Shown in pieces: positions 17,251 to 26,517 of a DNA stretch of 64,000 nucleotides (positions are counted from its first letter, which is position 1; every line of letters begins with the position of its first letter). The notes beneath the pieces are model-generated. The model ran no database searches and was not told the DNA's origin. It saw only the letters and a list, made by a program, of their open reading frames with translations. The stretch lies in contig CAJWPE010000001.1 of assembly GCA_913045625.1 (NCBI GenBank), forward strand, positions 84,068 to 148,067. Direction: 5' to 3'. This DNA is from an uncultured Chloroflexota bacterium (GTDB lineage: Bacteria; Chloroflexota; Dehalococcoidia; Lucifugimonadales; UBA826). Made by a program: the position numbers and the translations under genes.

Positions 17251-18703
17251 ATCAGTGCAAACATTTAGATACTCAAAATTTAATTTAGAAGAAAATTCAT
17301 TAAATAATTGGCAAGAATTATTTAATGAATTTTCTGAAACTATTTTGGAATCTGGCGATGTAAATGAAGCTTTGACTGGGGTTTTTCAAAATGGCTTAAA
17401 TGCTGACGGAGATCAGCCTGTTCTGGGATTAACAGACATGTTTAATGCCATTAAGGAAAATTTAGAAATCCTAAAAAATTTATTGACATCGGAATTGAAT
17501 TCTATTTCCGAAAAATCACTAGAAGAAAAGCTAGATCAGCTCAATTTTTCAGAAGATACACTCAAATTTTTGTCTGATGCACTAAAAGAATCAATATCTA
17601 AGGATCATATTACTTCTAGCGATATTTCAGAAGATTCTATTGAAAGAATAAAGAGTTATTTAGATAAATTTGTATCAAACCGTAATTTGGAGGATCAACT
17701 CCAAAAAGCTATTGAAGAGAAAAATCTGAACGATATAGACCTTGATTTGGTTGAAGAAATATTGGGTATCGAATTTAGCAAATCTATCGAACAGATTATT
17801 AAAATGGTTAATGGTTTAGAGGAAGCTGGATTTCTACAAAAAAATCGTGACAGATATAAATTAGGAATTCGTGCAGTGAATCAAATAGCTGAAAATGCTA
17901 TGAAAGAAATATTTAAGCAAATGAAAAAAGCTCATTTGGGTGCTCACGATACTTTTGTAAAAGGTGAATGGGGTGACTTAACTGGTCAGACTATTTCATA
18001 TGAAGATACTAATTCTTTTGAAATTAATTTACAGAAATCATTATTTAATGCTGTTTTGAGAAACGGTGATTCAATTCCGCTGAAGTTAAAAAAAGATGAT
18101 TTTGAAGTTGATGAACATGAACATCTAACCCAATCTGCTACTGTAGTAATGCTTGATCAAAGTAGGTCTATGGGGATGTTTGGAACATATACATCAGCTA
18201 AAAAGGTTGCTTTAGCTTTATATTGGTTGATCAAAACTAAATTTCCTAAAGATAAAATTCATGTTGTTGGATTTTCTGATTACGGAATGATTATAGAAGG
18301 TAAAGATTTACCAGAATCTACATGGAATCATTGGGTGGCAGGAACAAACATGCATCATGGATTTACTTTAGCTAGGCAAATTTTATCTAAAGAAAAAGTA
18401 GCTAATAAACAAATTTTGATGATTACAGATGGTGAGCCGACAGTTCACATGGAAAATGGTAGAGCATTTTTTGCATATCCCCCATCGCCCAGCACTTTGG
18501 ACGAGACGTTGAAAGAAGTAAAACGTTGCACTAGAGAAGGAATATTAATAAATACATTTATGTTAGAAATGAATCATTTCTTGATTGAATTTCTTACTCA
18601 AATGACAAAAATTAATAAAGGTAGAACCTTCTATACTGAACCTGATCATTTAGGAAGATATGTGTTAGTTGATTTTTTGAAAACTCGAGCTCGGAAAGTT
18701 TAA
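17234..18703 (+). CDS. VWA-domain protein with long helical N-terminal region
   Basis: A 489-residue protein with no signal peptide. Residues 1-290 are predominantly helical and acidic or lysine-rich, without a recognisable domain. A von Willebrand A domain occupies about residues 300-465: the metal site is Asp308-x-Ser310-x-Ser312 in LDQSRSMG, with a Thr in AGTNMHHG and the Asp in MITDGEP. The type resembles cytosolic VWA proteins that work with MoxR AAA+ ATPases, but no ATPase lies nearby. It starts inside the end of the crotonase gene. A GTG at 17255 is another possible start. A strong terminator follows at 18739-18781. Confidence 0.85.
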   Translation: MLHLDKSVQTFRYSKFNLEENSLNNWQELFNEFSETILESGDVNEALTGVFQNGLNADGDQPVLGLTDMFNAIKENLEILKNLLTSELNSISEKSLEEKLDQLNFSEDTLKFLSDALKESISKDHITSSDISEDSIERIKSYLDKFVSNRNLEDQLQKAIEEKNLNDIDLDLVEEILGIEFSKSIEQIIKMVNGLEEAGFLQKNRDRYKLGIRAVNQIAENAMKEIFKQMKKAHLGAHDTFVKGEWGDLTGQTISYEDTNSFEINLQKSLFNAVLRNGDSIPLKLKKDDFEVDEHEHLTQSATVVMLDQSRSMGMFGTYTSAKKVALALYWLIKTKFPKDKIHVVGFSDYGMIIEGKDLPESTWNHWVAGTNMHHGFTLARQILSKEKVANKQILMITDGEPTVHMENGRAFFAYPPSPSTLDETLKEVKRCTREGILINTFMLEMNHFLIEFLTQMTKINKGRTFYTEPDHLGRYVLVDFLKTRARKV

Positions 18704-18738
18704 TCAGAAAATTTACTTATGGGTTTTAATAGTGTTTC

Positions 18739-18781
18739 ACGGTAATAATTGTTATAGAGCTATTGGCATTGCCGTTTTTTT
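18739..18781 (+). terminator. Rho-independent terminator after the VWA gene
   Basis: ACGGTAAT (18739-18746) pairs with ATTGCCGT (18768-18775), eight pairs with one G-T. The inner part can pair further as GTTATAG with CTATTGGC, with a small bulge. The right arm runs directly into seven T (18775-18781). It separates the crotonase-VWA unit from the DUF1800 operon. Confidence 0.75.
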
Positions 18782-18853
18782 GATTCTTGGCTAGAATATC
18801 GCCTACAATAGTATGAATATAAATGCACATATCGATGTATTTTGGAGGTATTA

Positions 18854-20257
18854 ATGAGCTCAAACGATTTGAAACTTAAAGCACATCTTTTAAGGAGAGC
18901 AGGATTTGGAGCTTCTCCTGAAGAATTAGATCAAGTAGCTGACAAAAGTTATGAAGATTTATTAGAGGATTTATTGCATCCTAATAGATTTGAAGAAATC
19001 GATATGGATTATATAAAAAGATATAACCCTGAGCTTAGGTATCCTGATACACATCCTTTACATGCAGGATTTTGGATGTGGAGGATGATCAATACTAAAA
19101 AACCTTTAGAAGAAAAGATTGCTCTTTTTTGGCATCATATTTTTGCTACGGCTTGGTATAAGGGTGAACATACTCCATCTCAAATAGAGCAAATAGAAAC
19201 ATTTAGACGAAATGGGTTATCTAACATTAAGCAGATCTTAAATGATTTAGCCAAAGATCCAGCCATGAATTATTGGTTAGATAATTGTGAAAATCATTCA
19301 GATCAGCCTAATGAAAATTGGGGACGTGAGCTTTTAGAATTATTCTCAATGGGTGTTGGAAATTATTCAGAAGAAGATATAAAGCAGGCATCACGAGCGT
19401 TTACTGGGTGGACTTTTGAACAACCGTTGCCTCTTTATCCTTATGGTAACTATGAAACGAAATTTGTTTTTGATGAATCAGACCATGATTTTGGAGAAAA
19501 AACATTTTTAGGACGAACTGGTGCTTTTAACGGAGAAGACATTATAGACATTATTTGTGAAGAAAGAGCTACAGCTTTATTTATTTGTAGACATTTATAT
19601 AATTTCTTTGTCGAAGATGAGCCACAAATCCCAGCTTGGAACATTGAACCTCCACGAAATCCTGAAGCTATTGATCAGATGATTGATGTATTAATGAGTA
19701 ATGACGGAGAAATGGTTCCGTTATTGCGATTTGTATTTAACTCTGACTTTTTTAAGGATTCTATGTATAAAAAAGTCAAAAACCCATGTGAGTTAATTGC
19801 GGGTACATTAAAACTGACTGGCACTTACGGAGTTATACCTAAACAAGGTGAAGAGGTTGGTAAATTATATGGAATAGGCTCAGTAATGGGTCAAGCATTA
19901 ATGAATCCTCCCACTGTTGAAGGATGGCATACAGGGCATGAATGGATTGACGGTGGAACTTTGAATGAAAGGGTCAATTTTGCTGTAAATCAATTTAATG
20001 ACTTATCTGTTCCCGGTTTATCCGATATTATTTCCAGATTAGGAGATAAAGTGAAATCTTCAGATTTGCTAGATAAATGTTTGGAGATTATTGGTCCATT
20101 TGAATTAGGTAAACAAGCATATGATGCATTGAATGAATATGCAGACGCTGTTGGAGATTTAGATCTAAGCAGTGACGTATTAAGAGAAGAGAATATGGAG
20201 AACATTGCTCGAATGGTTCAATTGATACTTTCAACTCGGGAATATCAATTCGCATAG
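18854..20257 (+). CDS. DUF1800 family protein (copy 1)
   Basis: A 467-residue protein of the DUF1800 family, recognised by the start LKAHLLRRAGFGASPEELD, by FWHHIFAT (about residue 95), by DPAMNYWLDNCEN and NWGRELLELFSMGVGNYSE, by ASRAFTGWTF and by PPTVEGWHTGHEWID. Function of the family is unknown; it is usually encoded beside DUF1501 proteins, as here. Most family members carry export signals, but none is visible in this one. The ATG at 18854 is chosen because GGAGG lies 5 bases upstream; an in-frame TTG at 18842 overlaps that site. DUF1501 follows after 18 bases. Confidence 0.9.
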   Translation: MSSNDLKLKAHLLRRAGFGASPEELDQVADKSYEDLLEDLLHPNRFEEIDMDYIKRYNPELRYPDTHPLHAGFWMWRMINTKKPLEEKIALFWHHIFATAWYKGEHTPSQIEQIETFRRNGLSNIKQILNDLAKDPAMNYWLDNCENHSDQPNENWGRELLELFSMGVGNYSEEDIKQASRAFTGWTFEQPLPLYPYGNYETKFVFDESDHDFGEKTFLGRTGAFNGEDIIDIICEERATALFICRHLYNFFVEDEPQIPAWNIEPPRNPEAIDQMIDVLMSNDGEMVPLLRFVFNSDFFKDSMYKKVKNPCELIAGTLKLTGTYGVIPKQGEEVGKLYGIGSVMGQALMNPPTVEGWHTGHEWIDGGTLNERVNFAVNQFNDLSVPGLSDIISRLGDKVKSSDLLDKCLEIIGPFELGKQAYDALNEYADAVGDLDLSSDVLREENMENIARMVQLILSTREYQFA

Positions 20258-20275
20258 CATAAAAGGGGAATAGAA

Positions 20276-21418
20276 ATGACAACAGTAACTAAAAAAGATC
20301 CAGTATTTGTAGTTGTTCAATTATCAGGTGGTAATGATTTTATGAACACTTTGGTTCCTTATAGCAATCATAGGTATTATGACAACAGAAAGTTTTTAAA
20401 TATTGCCCCTGAGGATGTATTACCTCTAGACAACACTCTTGGATGGCATCCTGAAATGGCTCCATTCAAAGAATTGTATGACAGAGGAATGGTTGCAGTT
20501 GTCCAAGGAATTGGATATCCAGATTCGAACAGAAGTCATTTTAGGGGCATGGATATTATGCATACTTGTACTCCTCATGAAATTTCAACTGTTGGTTGGT
20601 TGGGTTCTGTACTTGAGCAATTGGATCCGGGAAAAGAAAATCCACTTACTGGTGTTAATTTTGGTGTTGGACTTCCTAGAGCAATGTCAAAAGCTGGGAT
20701 TCCAGTTACTAGTGTTTCTAATTTGGATGAGTATGGATTGATGAGTGGTTTGGCTGCTGAAGATCAACGAGACAAAGCTTTGAAAATATTTAAAGATATG
20801 TATGCACAAGCTATAGGCTCAGGTCCTGTGATGGATTACTTGTCACGAACAGGAAGTGACGTAATCAGTGGTGCAGATTTGATAAAAGTAGCTCCTGAAA
20901 AATATGAATCAACTGTTGAATATGGGGATAGCCAAATAGCAAAATCATTGAGAGATGTAGCTAGAGTTCATACAGCAGATTTAGGTACTCGAGTTTTTTA
21001 TACTCAACAAGGTGGATATGATACTCATGCTAACCAATTGCCTACTCAGCCTGGATTATTTAGAGACCTTTCAAGGGCTGTAAATGACTTTTTTGCTGAT
21101 TTAGAAGAACATGATGCAGATGATAATGTTGTAATGTTAATTTTTTCAGAGTTTGGTCGACGAATTTCTGATAACGGTTCTGGAACAGATCATGGTTCTG
21201 GTGGAGGAGCATATTTAGTTGGAAAGCCTGTTGTAGGTGGATTATATTCTGAATATCCTTCTCTTGAACCAGATAAATGGGCAAAAGGTGAAGACCTAGA
21301 GCATTCTATCGATTTCAGGGGAATTTACGGAACAGTCTTAGAGCAATGGTTAGGATTAGAAGCCTCTCCAATCGTATATGGAAATTTCGAACAAATTCAT
21401 CCTTTTAAAAATAGTTAA
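20276..21418 (+). CDS. DUF1501 family protein
   Basis: A 380-residue protein related to the alkaline-phosphatase/sulfatase superfamily by family assignment. Visible family motifs are VQLSGGNDFMNTLVPY at the start, SHFRGMDIMHT (about residue 95), TQQGGYDTHANQ and FSEFGRRISDNGSGTDHGSG, with Asp and His residues that could hold metal. The Tat signal found in most members is absent. It lies between the DUF1800 and NHL genes, with 18 and 10 bases of spacing. The NHL gene's AAGGAG overlaps this stop codon. The reaction is unknown. Confidence 0.9.
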   Translation: MTTVTKKDPVFVVVQLSGGNDFMNTLVPYSNHRYYDNRKFLNIAPEDVLPLDNTLGWHPEMAPFKELYDRGMVAVVQGIGYPDSNRSHFRGMDIMHTCTPHEISTVGWLGSVLEQLDPGKENPLTGVNFGVGLPRAMSKAGIPVTSVSNLDEYGLMSGLAAEDQRDKALKIFKDMYAQAIGSGPVMDYLSRTGSDVISGADLIKVAPEKYESTVEYGDSQIAKSLRDVARVHTADLGTRVFYTQQGGYDTHANQLPTQPGLFRDLSRAVNDFFADLEEHDADDNVVMLIFSEFGRRISDNGSGTDHGSGGGAYLVGKPVVGGLYSEYPSLEPDKWAKGEDLEHSIDFRGIYGTVLEQWLGLEASPIVYGNFEQIHPFKNS

Positions 21419-21428
21419 GGAGTTTTTT

Positions 21429-22436
21429 ATGACTACCACTTCAATTCCATATGATTTATTAAGATCAGGGTTTCCTTATTACATGACACTTGGACAACGT
21501 AGAGTAACTACTGCTCCTGTGGATATTGGTTTTGGTAAAGAAAACATTTATGTTCTTACTAAAGGTGGATTAGGTACTCAAATAAGAGTTTTAAATTGGG
21601 AAGATGAAAACTTAGGTGTTCGTGGTGGTACAGATTTATTTCAATGGCCTGCTGGATTACTAGTGGATGAAGAAGAAAATTTATATGTTTCTGATGAAGC
21701 CAAAGATTGTTTAGTAATTATGAACAAAGATGGTGAGCATATTGAAACTTGGGGAGAATCAGGGTCTGAAGAAGGTCAATTGAATCGACCTTCTAGTTTG
21801 GCATTTGATTTAGAGGGGAATATTTTTATTTCTGACACCATGAACCATAGGGTTCAGAAATTTACTAGAGATGGGAAATTTTTACTATCCATCGGAGAAC
21901 ATGGTATTGGCGATGGGCAATTTGATATGCCATGGGGTATTAGTGTGGATCAACTTGGAAATTTGTACGTGGCTGATTGGAGAAATGATCGAATACAAAA
22001 ATTTGACCAAGAAGGTAATTTCATAATTTCTTTAGGAAGTTCAGGATCTGAAAAAGGTCAATTTAAAAGACCAACGTCTGTCACTGTGGACAATCACGGA
22101 GATATTTATGTCAGTGATGCCGAGAATGATCGAGTGCAGTTATTTAATAAAGATTTGAAATATATTCAAAGCTTCCACGGTAATGCTACTTTGTCACCAT
22201 CTGGACAACAATATATTTTGGCTAATGCCGTTACATTGAGATTGAGATCAATGGCTGATTTTGAAAAAACTCAGAGATTAGATGCTCCGATGATGGTAAA
22301 AGTAGATGATGAGTTCAGGCTTTTCATTTTAGATTATGGAAATCATCGAATACAGATTTATAAAAAAGATGCTGTTGAGTTATCTAAGGAGCAAATTGCA
22401 CCTGAAATGCGAAATCCCATTTTATTTACTACTTAA
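21429..22436 (+). CDS. NHL-repeat beta-propeller protein (copy 1)
   Basis: A 335-residue protein of about six NHL blades. The repeats read as WPAGLLVDEEENLYVSDE, RPSSLAFDLEGNIFISDT, MPWGISVDQLGNLYVADW, RPTSVTVDNHGDIYVSDA and a last blade near DEFRLFILDYGNHRIQIY. Between them stand N-x-R-[IV]-Q-x-F turns. No signal peptide. The ATG at 21429 has AAGGAG 6 bases before it; upstream in-frame starts lie within the DUF1501 gene. NHL propellers bind proteins, RNA or small ligands or act as lyases; nothing fixes the role here. It closes the DUF1800-DUF1501-NHL operon. Confidence 0.9.
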   Translation: MTTTSIPYDLLRSGFPYYMTLGQRRVTTAPVDIGFGKENIYVLTKGGLGTQIRVLNWEDENLGVRGGTDLFQWPAGLLVDEEENLYVSDEAKDCLVIMNKDGEHIETWGESGSEEGQLNRPSSLAFDLEGNIFISDTMNHRVQKFTRDGKFLLSIGEHGIGDGQFDMPWGISVDQLGNLYVADWRNDRIQKFDQEGNFIISLGSSGSEKGQFKRPTSVTVDNHGDIYVSDAENDRVQLFNKDLKYIQSFHGNATLSPSGQQYILANAVTLRLRSMADFEKTQRLDAPMMVKVDDEFRLFILDYGNHRIQIYKKDAVELSKEQIAPEMRNPILFTT

Positions 22437-22789
22437 TTAAAAGTGGATTTGTCTATTCTTTTAGATCGAATAAATTCAGCATAATCTAATACAGAGTTGA
22501 GTTCGTCATCTGTAAGATCGTTCAATTTTTCTAGCCTGTGTAAGTTATAACTGTTTTTAGAGTCAATATAGTTCGCTAGTACAGCTAATTTGGCATAGGG
22601 TAATTCAAGAAGAGAAGAGATTTTGTGTAAGGTTTCAACGGTGGGTTGAATGTTGCCACTTTCTAAATGTGTGGCGTAACTGTTGCTCATTCCTAGAAGT
22701 CCAGATAGTTTTCTTTGAGATAATCCTAGATCTTTACGTGCTGAAGAAACTAAGTTTGCTAAATCAGAATAAGGTTTATTTTCATTCAT
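22433..22789 (-). CDS. XRE-family helix-turn-helix regulator
   Basis: A 118-residue protein. Residues 8-65 form a Cro/C1-type HTH: LVSSARKDLGLSQRKLSGLLGM, then SNSYATHLESGNIQPTVETL, where the recognition helix begins at about SNSYATHLE. The C-terminal 45 residues are acidic and may mediate dimerisation. It overlaps the end of the NHL gene by 4 bases on the other strand and lies 30 bases before the stop of the CoA-transferase gene upstream of it, so it may be co-transcribed with that gene. Targets are unknown. Confidence 0.88.
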   Translation of the reverse strand: MNENKPYSDLANLVSSARKDLGLSQRKLSGLLGMSNSYATHLESGNIQPTVETLHKISSLLELPYAKLAVLANYIDSKNSYNLHRLEKLNDLTDDELNSVLDYAEFIRSKRIDKSTFN

Positions 22790-22819
22790 TTGAGTGTAAG
22801 TGCTAAATAGTATTATTCG

Positions 22820-25096
22820 TTAGCCTACCACATTTCTAGATCTGAAATCTTCAATTTGCATTTCCGAATAGCCTAATTCTTGTAAAACTTCATTTGTATG
22901 TTCACCGTGAGCAGGTGCTGGAAGATCTAATTTGCCTGGAGTTCTAGAGAACTGGAATGGAAGTCCCTGTAATTTGATACGACCTATATTAAACGAATCT
23001 ACTTCTGTCGAAATACCAATAGCATGTGCTTGTGGATCGTCATGTAAAGTTCGGATGATTTTATTTGGCGCACACATGATTTCTGATTGTTGTAATAGTT
23101 TGATCCATGAGTCCACAGTAGCAGTTTTAAATTTTTCTTCTAGGATTTGATTAATTTTGCTGTCATTGGCATATCTTAAATTAGAATCTTTGAATTCTAT
23201 TAAATTTGGAAGATTTAATACATTAGATAATTTTTCCCAATCAATATCTTTCCTACAGGAAAGAAATATCCAGCCATCGCTAGTTTCATATAGCCTATAG
23301 TCACAAGATTGTCCTAAGGTTCCTAAGCGTTTTTGTTCTTCTTTGTTTGGATATGAGAAATATTCTGCTGCTTGATAAGCAAATGAGGAATTGACTAGAG
23401 AAATTTCTAAGTTTTGGCCTACTCCATGAACTTCTCTGTAGTATAGTGCTGCTACAATCCCATAAGCCGAGAGAATCGCTGAAGAATAATCTGATGCCGC
23501 AATTCTTAGGAATACAGGAGGTCCATCTCCTCCTTGGTTTCTCATCAACCCACTTTGAGCTTGAATTAGTGGATCAAATGCTGGGTAGTTACTGTATGGA
23601 CCTGATAATCCATATCCGTTTACGGTGGAGTAAATTATTTTGGGATTAATTTTTGTTAGGCTTTCGTAATCAACACCTAACTTTTTTGCAATTCCACCCC
23701 TGTAATTTTCCGTAACCACATCCGCCTCTTCTAATAATTGGTGGAAAATTTTCATTCCTTCAGGAGTTTTAAGATTAAATATTGCACCTCGTTTTCCTTG
23801 GTTCCATCCTTGAAATGCGGCGCTATTTTGCCTGAATCCATCACCAGCAAAAGATTCAACTTTTAATACTTCTGCACCAAGGTCAGAAAGCATTGTAGTT
23901 CCATAAGCTCCTGCTATATATCCAGTGAGATCTAGAACTTTTATTCCATCTAGAGGGTGAGAAAGCTTAATGTTTTTCCCAGTTTTATTGATAGGTTTTA
24001 ATTGATTTAAAATTTGGTTGTGCTCTCCAAATAAAGGTGCAGCACCTTGTGGTTCTGCAGGTGATTTATACATTTTTATTGGAGGGGCAGGCTGAATAGT
24101 TTTTCCTAATTTTGGATCTTCAATTTCTAGCAAATTTTGATTGTAAATTACTTGTGGATGCGATTTGTACCATTCTCTTGTTTCAGCAGGGCCACATGGA
24201 ATATCGTTTTCTCTTAAGTGGTTGACCCAATGTTCTCTAGTATTAGATGCAAAAATAGGTTCTAAGATATTTGAAAGATCGTCCCAGCGTTCTAATGCTA
24301 TCCCCCATGGTGCATTTGCAAATCTTTCATCGTCTATTAATTCATACAACTCTAAAGCTATACAAAGTTTGTTCCAAAAAACATTATTTCCGCATGCCAT
24401 GAATAACCAAGAGTCACTACATTCATAGAGTCTGTATATGGGTAATCCTTTGGCTGGGCGGGAATTCCTTGGAGGAGTAGTGATGTCGTCACCTATGATA
24501 AAGCTTGTGGCTTGCATAGCTCCTGATCCAGCGTACATCGGGACTTCTACTTTTTGTCCTTTACCGCTAGATTCTCTTTCTAATAGTGCAGCTGATATTG
24601 CTAATGATGCTGTAAATGCTGTTCCATAATCTACAAATGGAACTTGTACATAAATGGGGGAACCTACTTCCCCTCCTTGTCCTTCGTGAATACCTGTGTA
24701 AGTTCCTACAGTTCCATCATCTCCTGGAATATTGGCCATTGGGCCTGAATCTCCATAAGGAGGGATAGAGCAATATATTAGATAGGGATTTTCCTTTTTA
24801 ATTTGATCGTAGTCTAATTTTAAATTTTTTGCGTTGTCAATTAGGCGAGTGGAAATTAGCACATCAGCAGATTTTATTAAATCGTGTAGTTCATTTCTTT
24901 TGGATTGATCAGTTACATCAAGTGAGATACTTTTTTTACCTCTGTTGAAAAATCTATCATTTGGATCTGTAGTATTTTCTTCAGATTCAATTTTTATTAC
25001 TTCTGCGCCCATATCGCATAGAAGTAAAGCTGTATAGCTGCCAACAGTGTTTTGGCTTAAATCTAATATTCTGATGCCTGAGAATGGACTAGTCAC
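22820..25096 (-). CDS. Tandem-fused CaiB/BaiF class III CoA transferase
   Basis: Two complete class III CoA-transferase domains in one chain of about 758 residues. The first starts at FSGIRILDLSQNTVGSYTA and the second, near residue 385, at LDGIKVLDLTGYIAGAYGT. The catalytic Asp, in FDPLIQAQSGLM of the second half, has a counterpart in GDDGTVGTY of the first half, so both sites may work. Usual family members are about 400 residues and form interlocked dimers; the fusion would be a built-in heterodimer. Start: GTG at 25096, with CGGAG 7 bases upstream, preferred over a GTG at 25132 with no ribosome site. Acyl substrates are unknown. Confidence 0.88.
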   Translation of the reverse strand: MTSPFSGIRILDLSQNTVGSYTALLLCDMGAEVIKIESEENTTDPNDRFFNRGKKSISLDVTDQSKRNELHDLIKSADVLISTRLIDNAKNLKLDYDQIKKENPYLIYCSIPPYGDSGPMANIPGDDGTVGTYTGIHEGQGGEVGSPIYVQVPFVDYGTAFTASLAISAALLERESSGKGQKVEVPMYAGSGAMQATSFIIGDDITTPPRNSRPAKGLPIYRLYECSDSWLFMACGNNVFWNKLCIALELYELIDDERFANAPWGIALERWDDLSNILEPIFASNTREHWVNHLRENDIPCGPAETREWYKSHPQVIYNQNLLEIEDPKLGKTIQPAPPIKMYKSPAEPQGAAPLFGEHNQILNQLKPINKTGKNIKLSHPLDGIKVLDLTGYIAGAYGTTMLSDLGAEVLKVESFAGDGFRQNSAAFQGWNQGKRGAIFNLKTPEGMKIFHQLLEEADVVTENYRGGIAKKLGVDYESLTKINPKIIYSTVNGYGLSGPYSNYPAFDPLIQAQSGLMRNQGGDGPPVFLRIAASDYSSAILSAYGIVAALYYREVHGVGQNLEISLVNSSFAYQAAEYFSYPNKEEQKRLGTLGQSCDYRLYETSDGWIFLSCRKDIDWEKLSNVLNLPNLIEFKDSNLRYANDSKINQILEEKFKTATVDSWIKLLQQSEIMCAPNKIIRTLHDDPQAHAIGISTEVDSFNIGRIKLQGLPFQFSRTPGKLDLPAPAHGEHTNEVLQELGYSEMQIEDFRSRNVVG

Positions 25097-25173
25097 TATA
25101 TGCTCCGATTGTATAAGGTCGGATTCTACCACTTTATTTGTAGCATGTTTTGTTGTTATATGCAGAATTAACC

Positions 25174-25219
25174 TAGTCTAGCCAAAACTGACATTTATAT
25201 ATTAGCTTTGGCTAGACTA
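25174..25219. repeat. 13-bp perfect inverted repeat with 20-base loop
   Basis: TAGTCTAGCCAAA (25174-25186) is exactly mirrored by TTTGGCTAGACTA (25207-25219). It lies between the stop of the membrane-protein gene at 25252 and the start of the CoA-transferase gene, both on the minus strand. No T-run follows on either side within a few bases, so it is either a weak terminator for the membrane-protein gene, a leader structure, or an operator. Confidence 0.7.
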
Positions 25220-25251
25220 TTGGGACACGTTTTTAGCGTCGGAATAATTTA

Positions 25252-25878
25252 TTATTCAGGTTGATTCTCTTTTTGTATTGTAGTTAATATACCGACTATT
25301 AATGTCGTTAGAAACATTCCCATCCAGCCTACAATTGCTAAGATCTCAACGTTAAGCATCATATCGATGAAAGCACATAACGATGTGATAATAAATAGTG
25401 CTCCAATAATTCCTTTATACTTTTTTAGCATAATTAGTGATATTCCTAAAATAAATGTTCCGATTATTAGCAACATTCCGCCCATTTCGAACATAGTAGA
25501 AGAAGCTATTATTGTTGCTCCAACATCATTTCCAAATTTTTCAGCTGCATCTATTGCTGATAGCCATGAGCCCATAAATACGACCCATATCGGTACAACA
25601 AGTAGAAGTAATAACCCACTTATTTCTGCCAATTGATTGCTTACGGTATTATCACCTTTTAATGACTTTGCTAGAAAATAAAGTCCAGTGAACATAAGTA
25701 TGACTCCAAAAATCTGAAGGATTGAACCAATTGTAACTAGATCTTTGTCAGCTAATATTCCCACAATAGCCTGGGATGGTGGAATACTTTCTGTGTCTGG
25801 AACCAAACCTGAAATCCAAACACCCATAGTTAGAATTGGACCCAATATCAACATAATACCTATAACTTTTGAATTCAT
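25252..25878 (-). CDS. Six-helix membrane protein of unknown function
   Basis: A 208-residue hydrophobic protein with about six membrane segments: near residues 5-25, 48-70, 85-108, 130-150, 155-172 and 178-198. It resembles short uncharacterised membrane proteins of the DUF4386 kind only in outline, and I do not claim that family. A very strong Shine-Dalgarno, AAGGAGG, lies 6 bases before the ATG, so it is probably well translated. It is a single gene, followed downstream by a 13-bp inverted repeat. Confidence 0.7.
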   Translation of the reverse strand: MNSKVIGIMLILGPILTMGVWISGLVPDTESIPPSQAIVGILADKDLVTIGSILQIFGVILMFTGLYFLAKSLKGDNTVSNQLAEISGLLLLLVVPIWVVFMGSWLSAIDAAEKFGNDVGATIIASSTMFEMGGMLLIIGTFILGISLIMLKKYKGIIGALFIITSLCAFIDMMLNVEILAIVGWMGMFLTTLIVGILTTIQKENQPE

Positions 25879-26016
25879 TATTAACCTCCTTAATATTGTC
25901 TATATCATTTCATAATGACATCGGCGTATCTATATATTTTTAGTGATGTTTTTTAATGATTGATAGTGGGATTTATTTTGTTTTAAAGAGTTGAGTTTCA
26001 GGTTAGTTATATAAGA

Positions 26017-26376
26017 TCATCGTGTTCTGAGACCTGACCATAGAGCGAAAGGTATGCTCCAAACTAGACCACCTAATAACCCCAACATAGAAAATTGCCA
26101 GAATGGTTCTGAACCAGACGAACCAAATACTGCGCCTAAAGTGGGGATTAACAAAGTTAGGTACGTTATAGGCAACAGAATAATAAATTTCACTTTAGTT
26201 GTTATGAAAAAAGCTACTGTAACAAGAACCGGAACACTCAAGGCGACACCCAATTCCCATAAATCTAAATTTGAGTCTTTCGTTAGTATGTTATTAACAA
26301 AAATGAAAACAGAACTGGTTATACAGCCTGCAAAGCTTCCAAGTAGTAAGATTTTAATTACTTTCCACCCATTCAT
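26017..26376 (-). CDS. Small membrane protein of unknown function
   Basis: About 119 residues with four hydrophobic segments (near residues 5-27, 40-58, 63-83 and 95-115). No recognised domain. I prefer the ATG at 26376 (MNGWKVIKILLLG), because the protein then starts just before its first membrane helix; a TTG at 26430 would add 18 residues that look less natural, and neither has a strong ribosome site. It may share a transcript with no neighbour: 138 bases separate it from the next minus-strand gene, and the plus-strand gene at 26518 is divergent. Confidence 0.6.
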   Translation of the reverse strand: MNGWKVIKILLLGSFAGCITSSVFIFVNNILTKDSNLDLWELGVALSVPVLVTVAFFITTKVKFIILLPITYLTLLIPTLGAVFGSSGSEPFWQFSMLGLLGGLVWSIPFALWSGLRTR

Positions 26377-26517
26377 GAGTTCATAATACCAATACTGAAT
26401 CAAAATAGTTTTTTCTAAATACTGTTTCAAACGTTTAAATAAGTCTAATTTTCAGTACACTTAACACATTGTTTTTAAATTATTAGACTCATTAACTGGT
26501 GTAATTGGAGGAATATT

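Noticed and set aside
21060-21284. Antisense open frames inside DUF1501, proA, ribosomal and other genes
   Set aside because: They lie wholly in real genes, lack ribosome sites and have amino-acid compositions expected of shadow frames.
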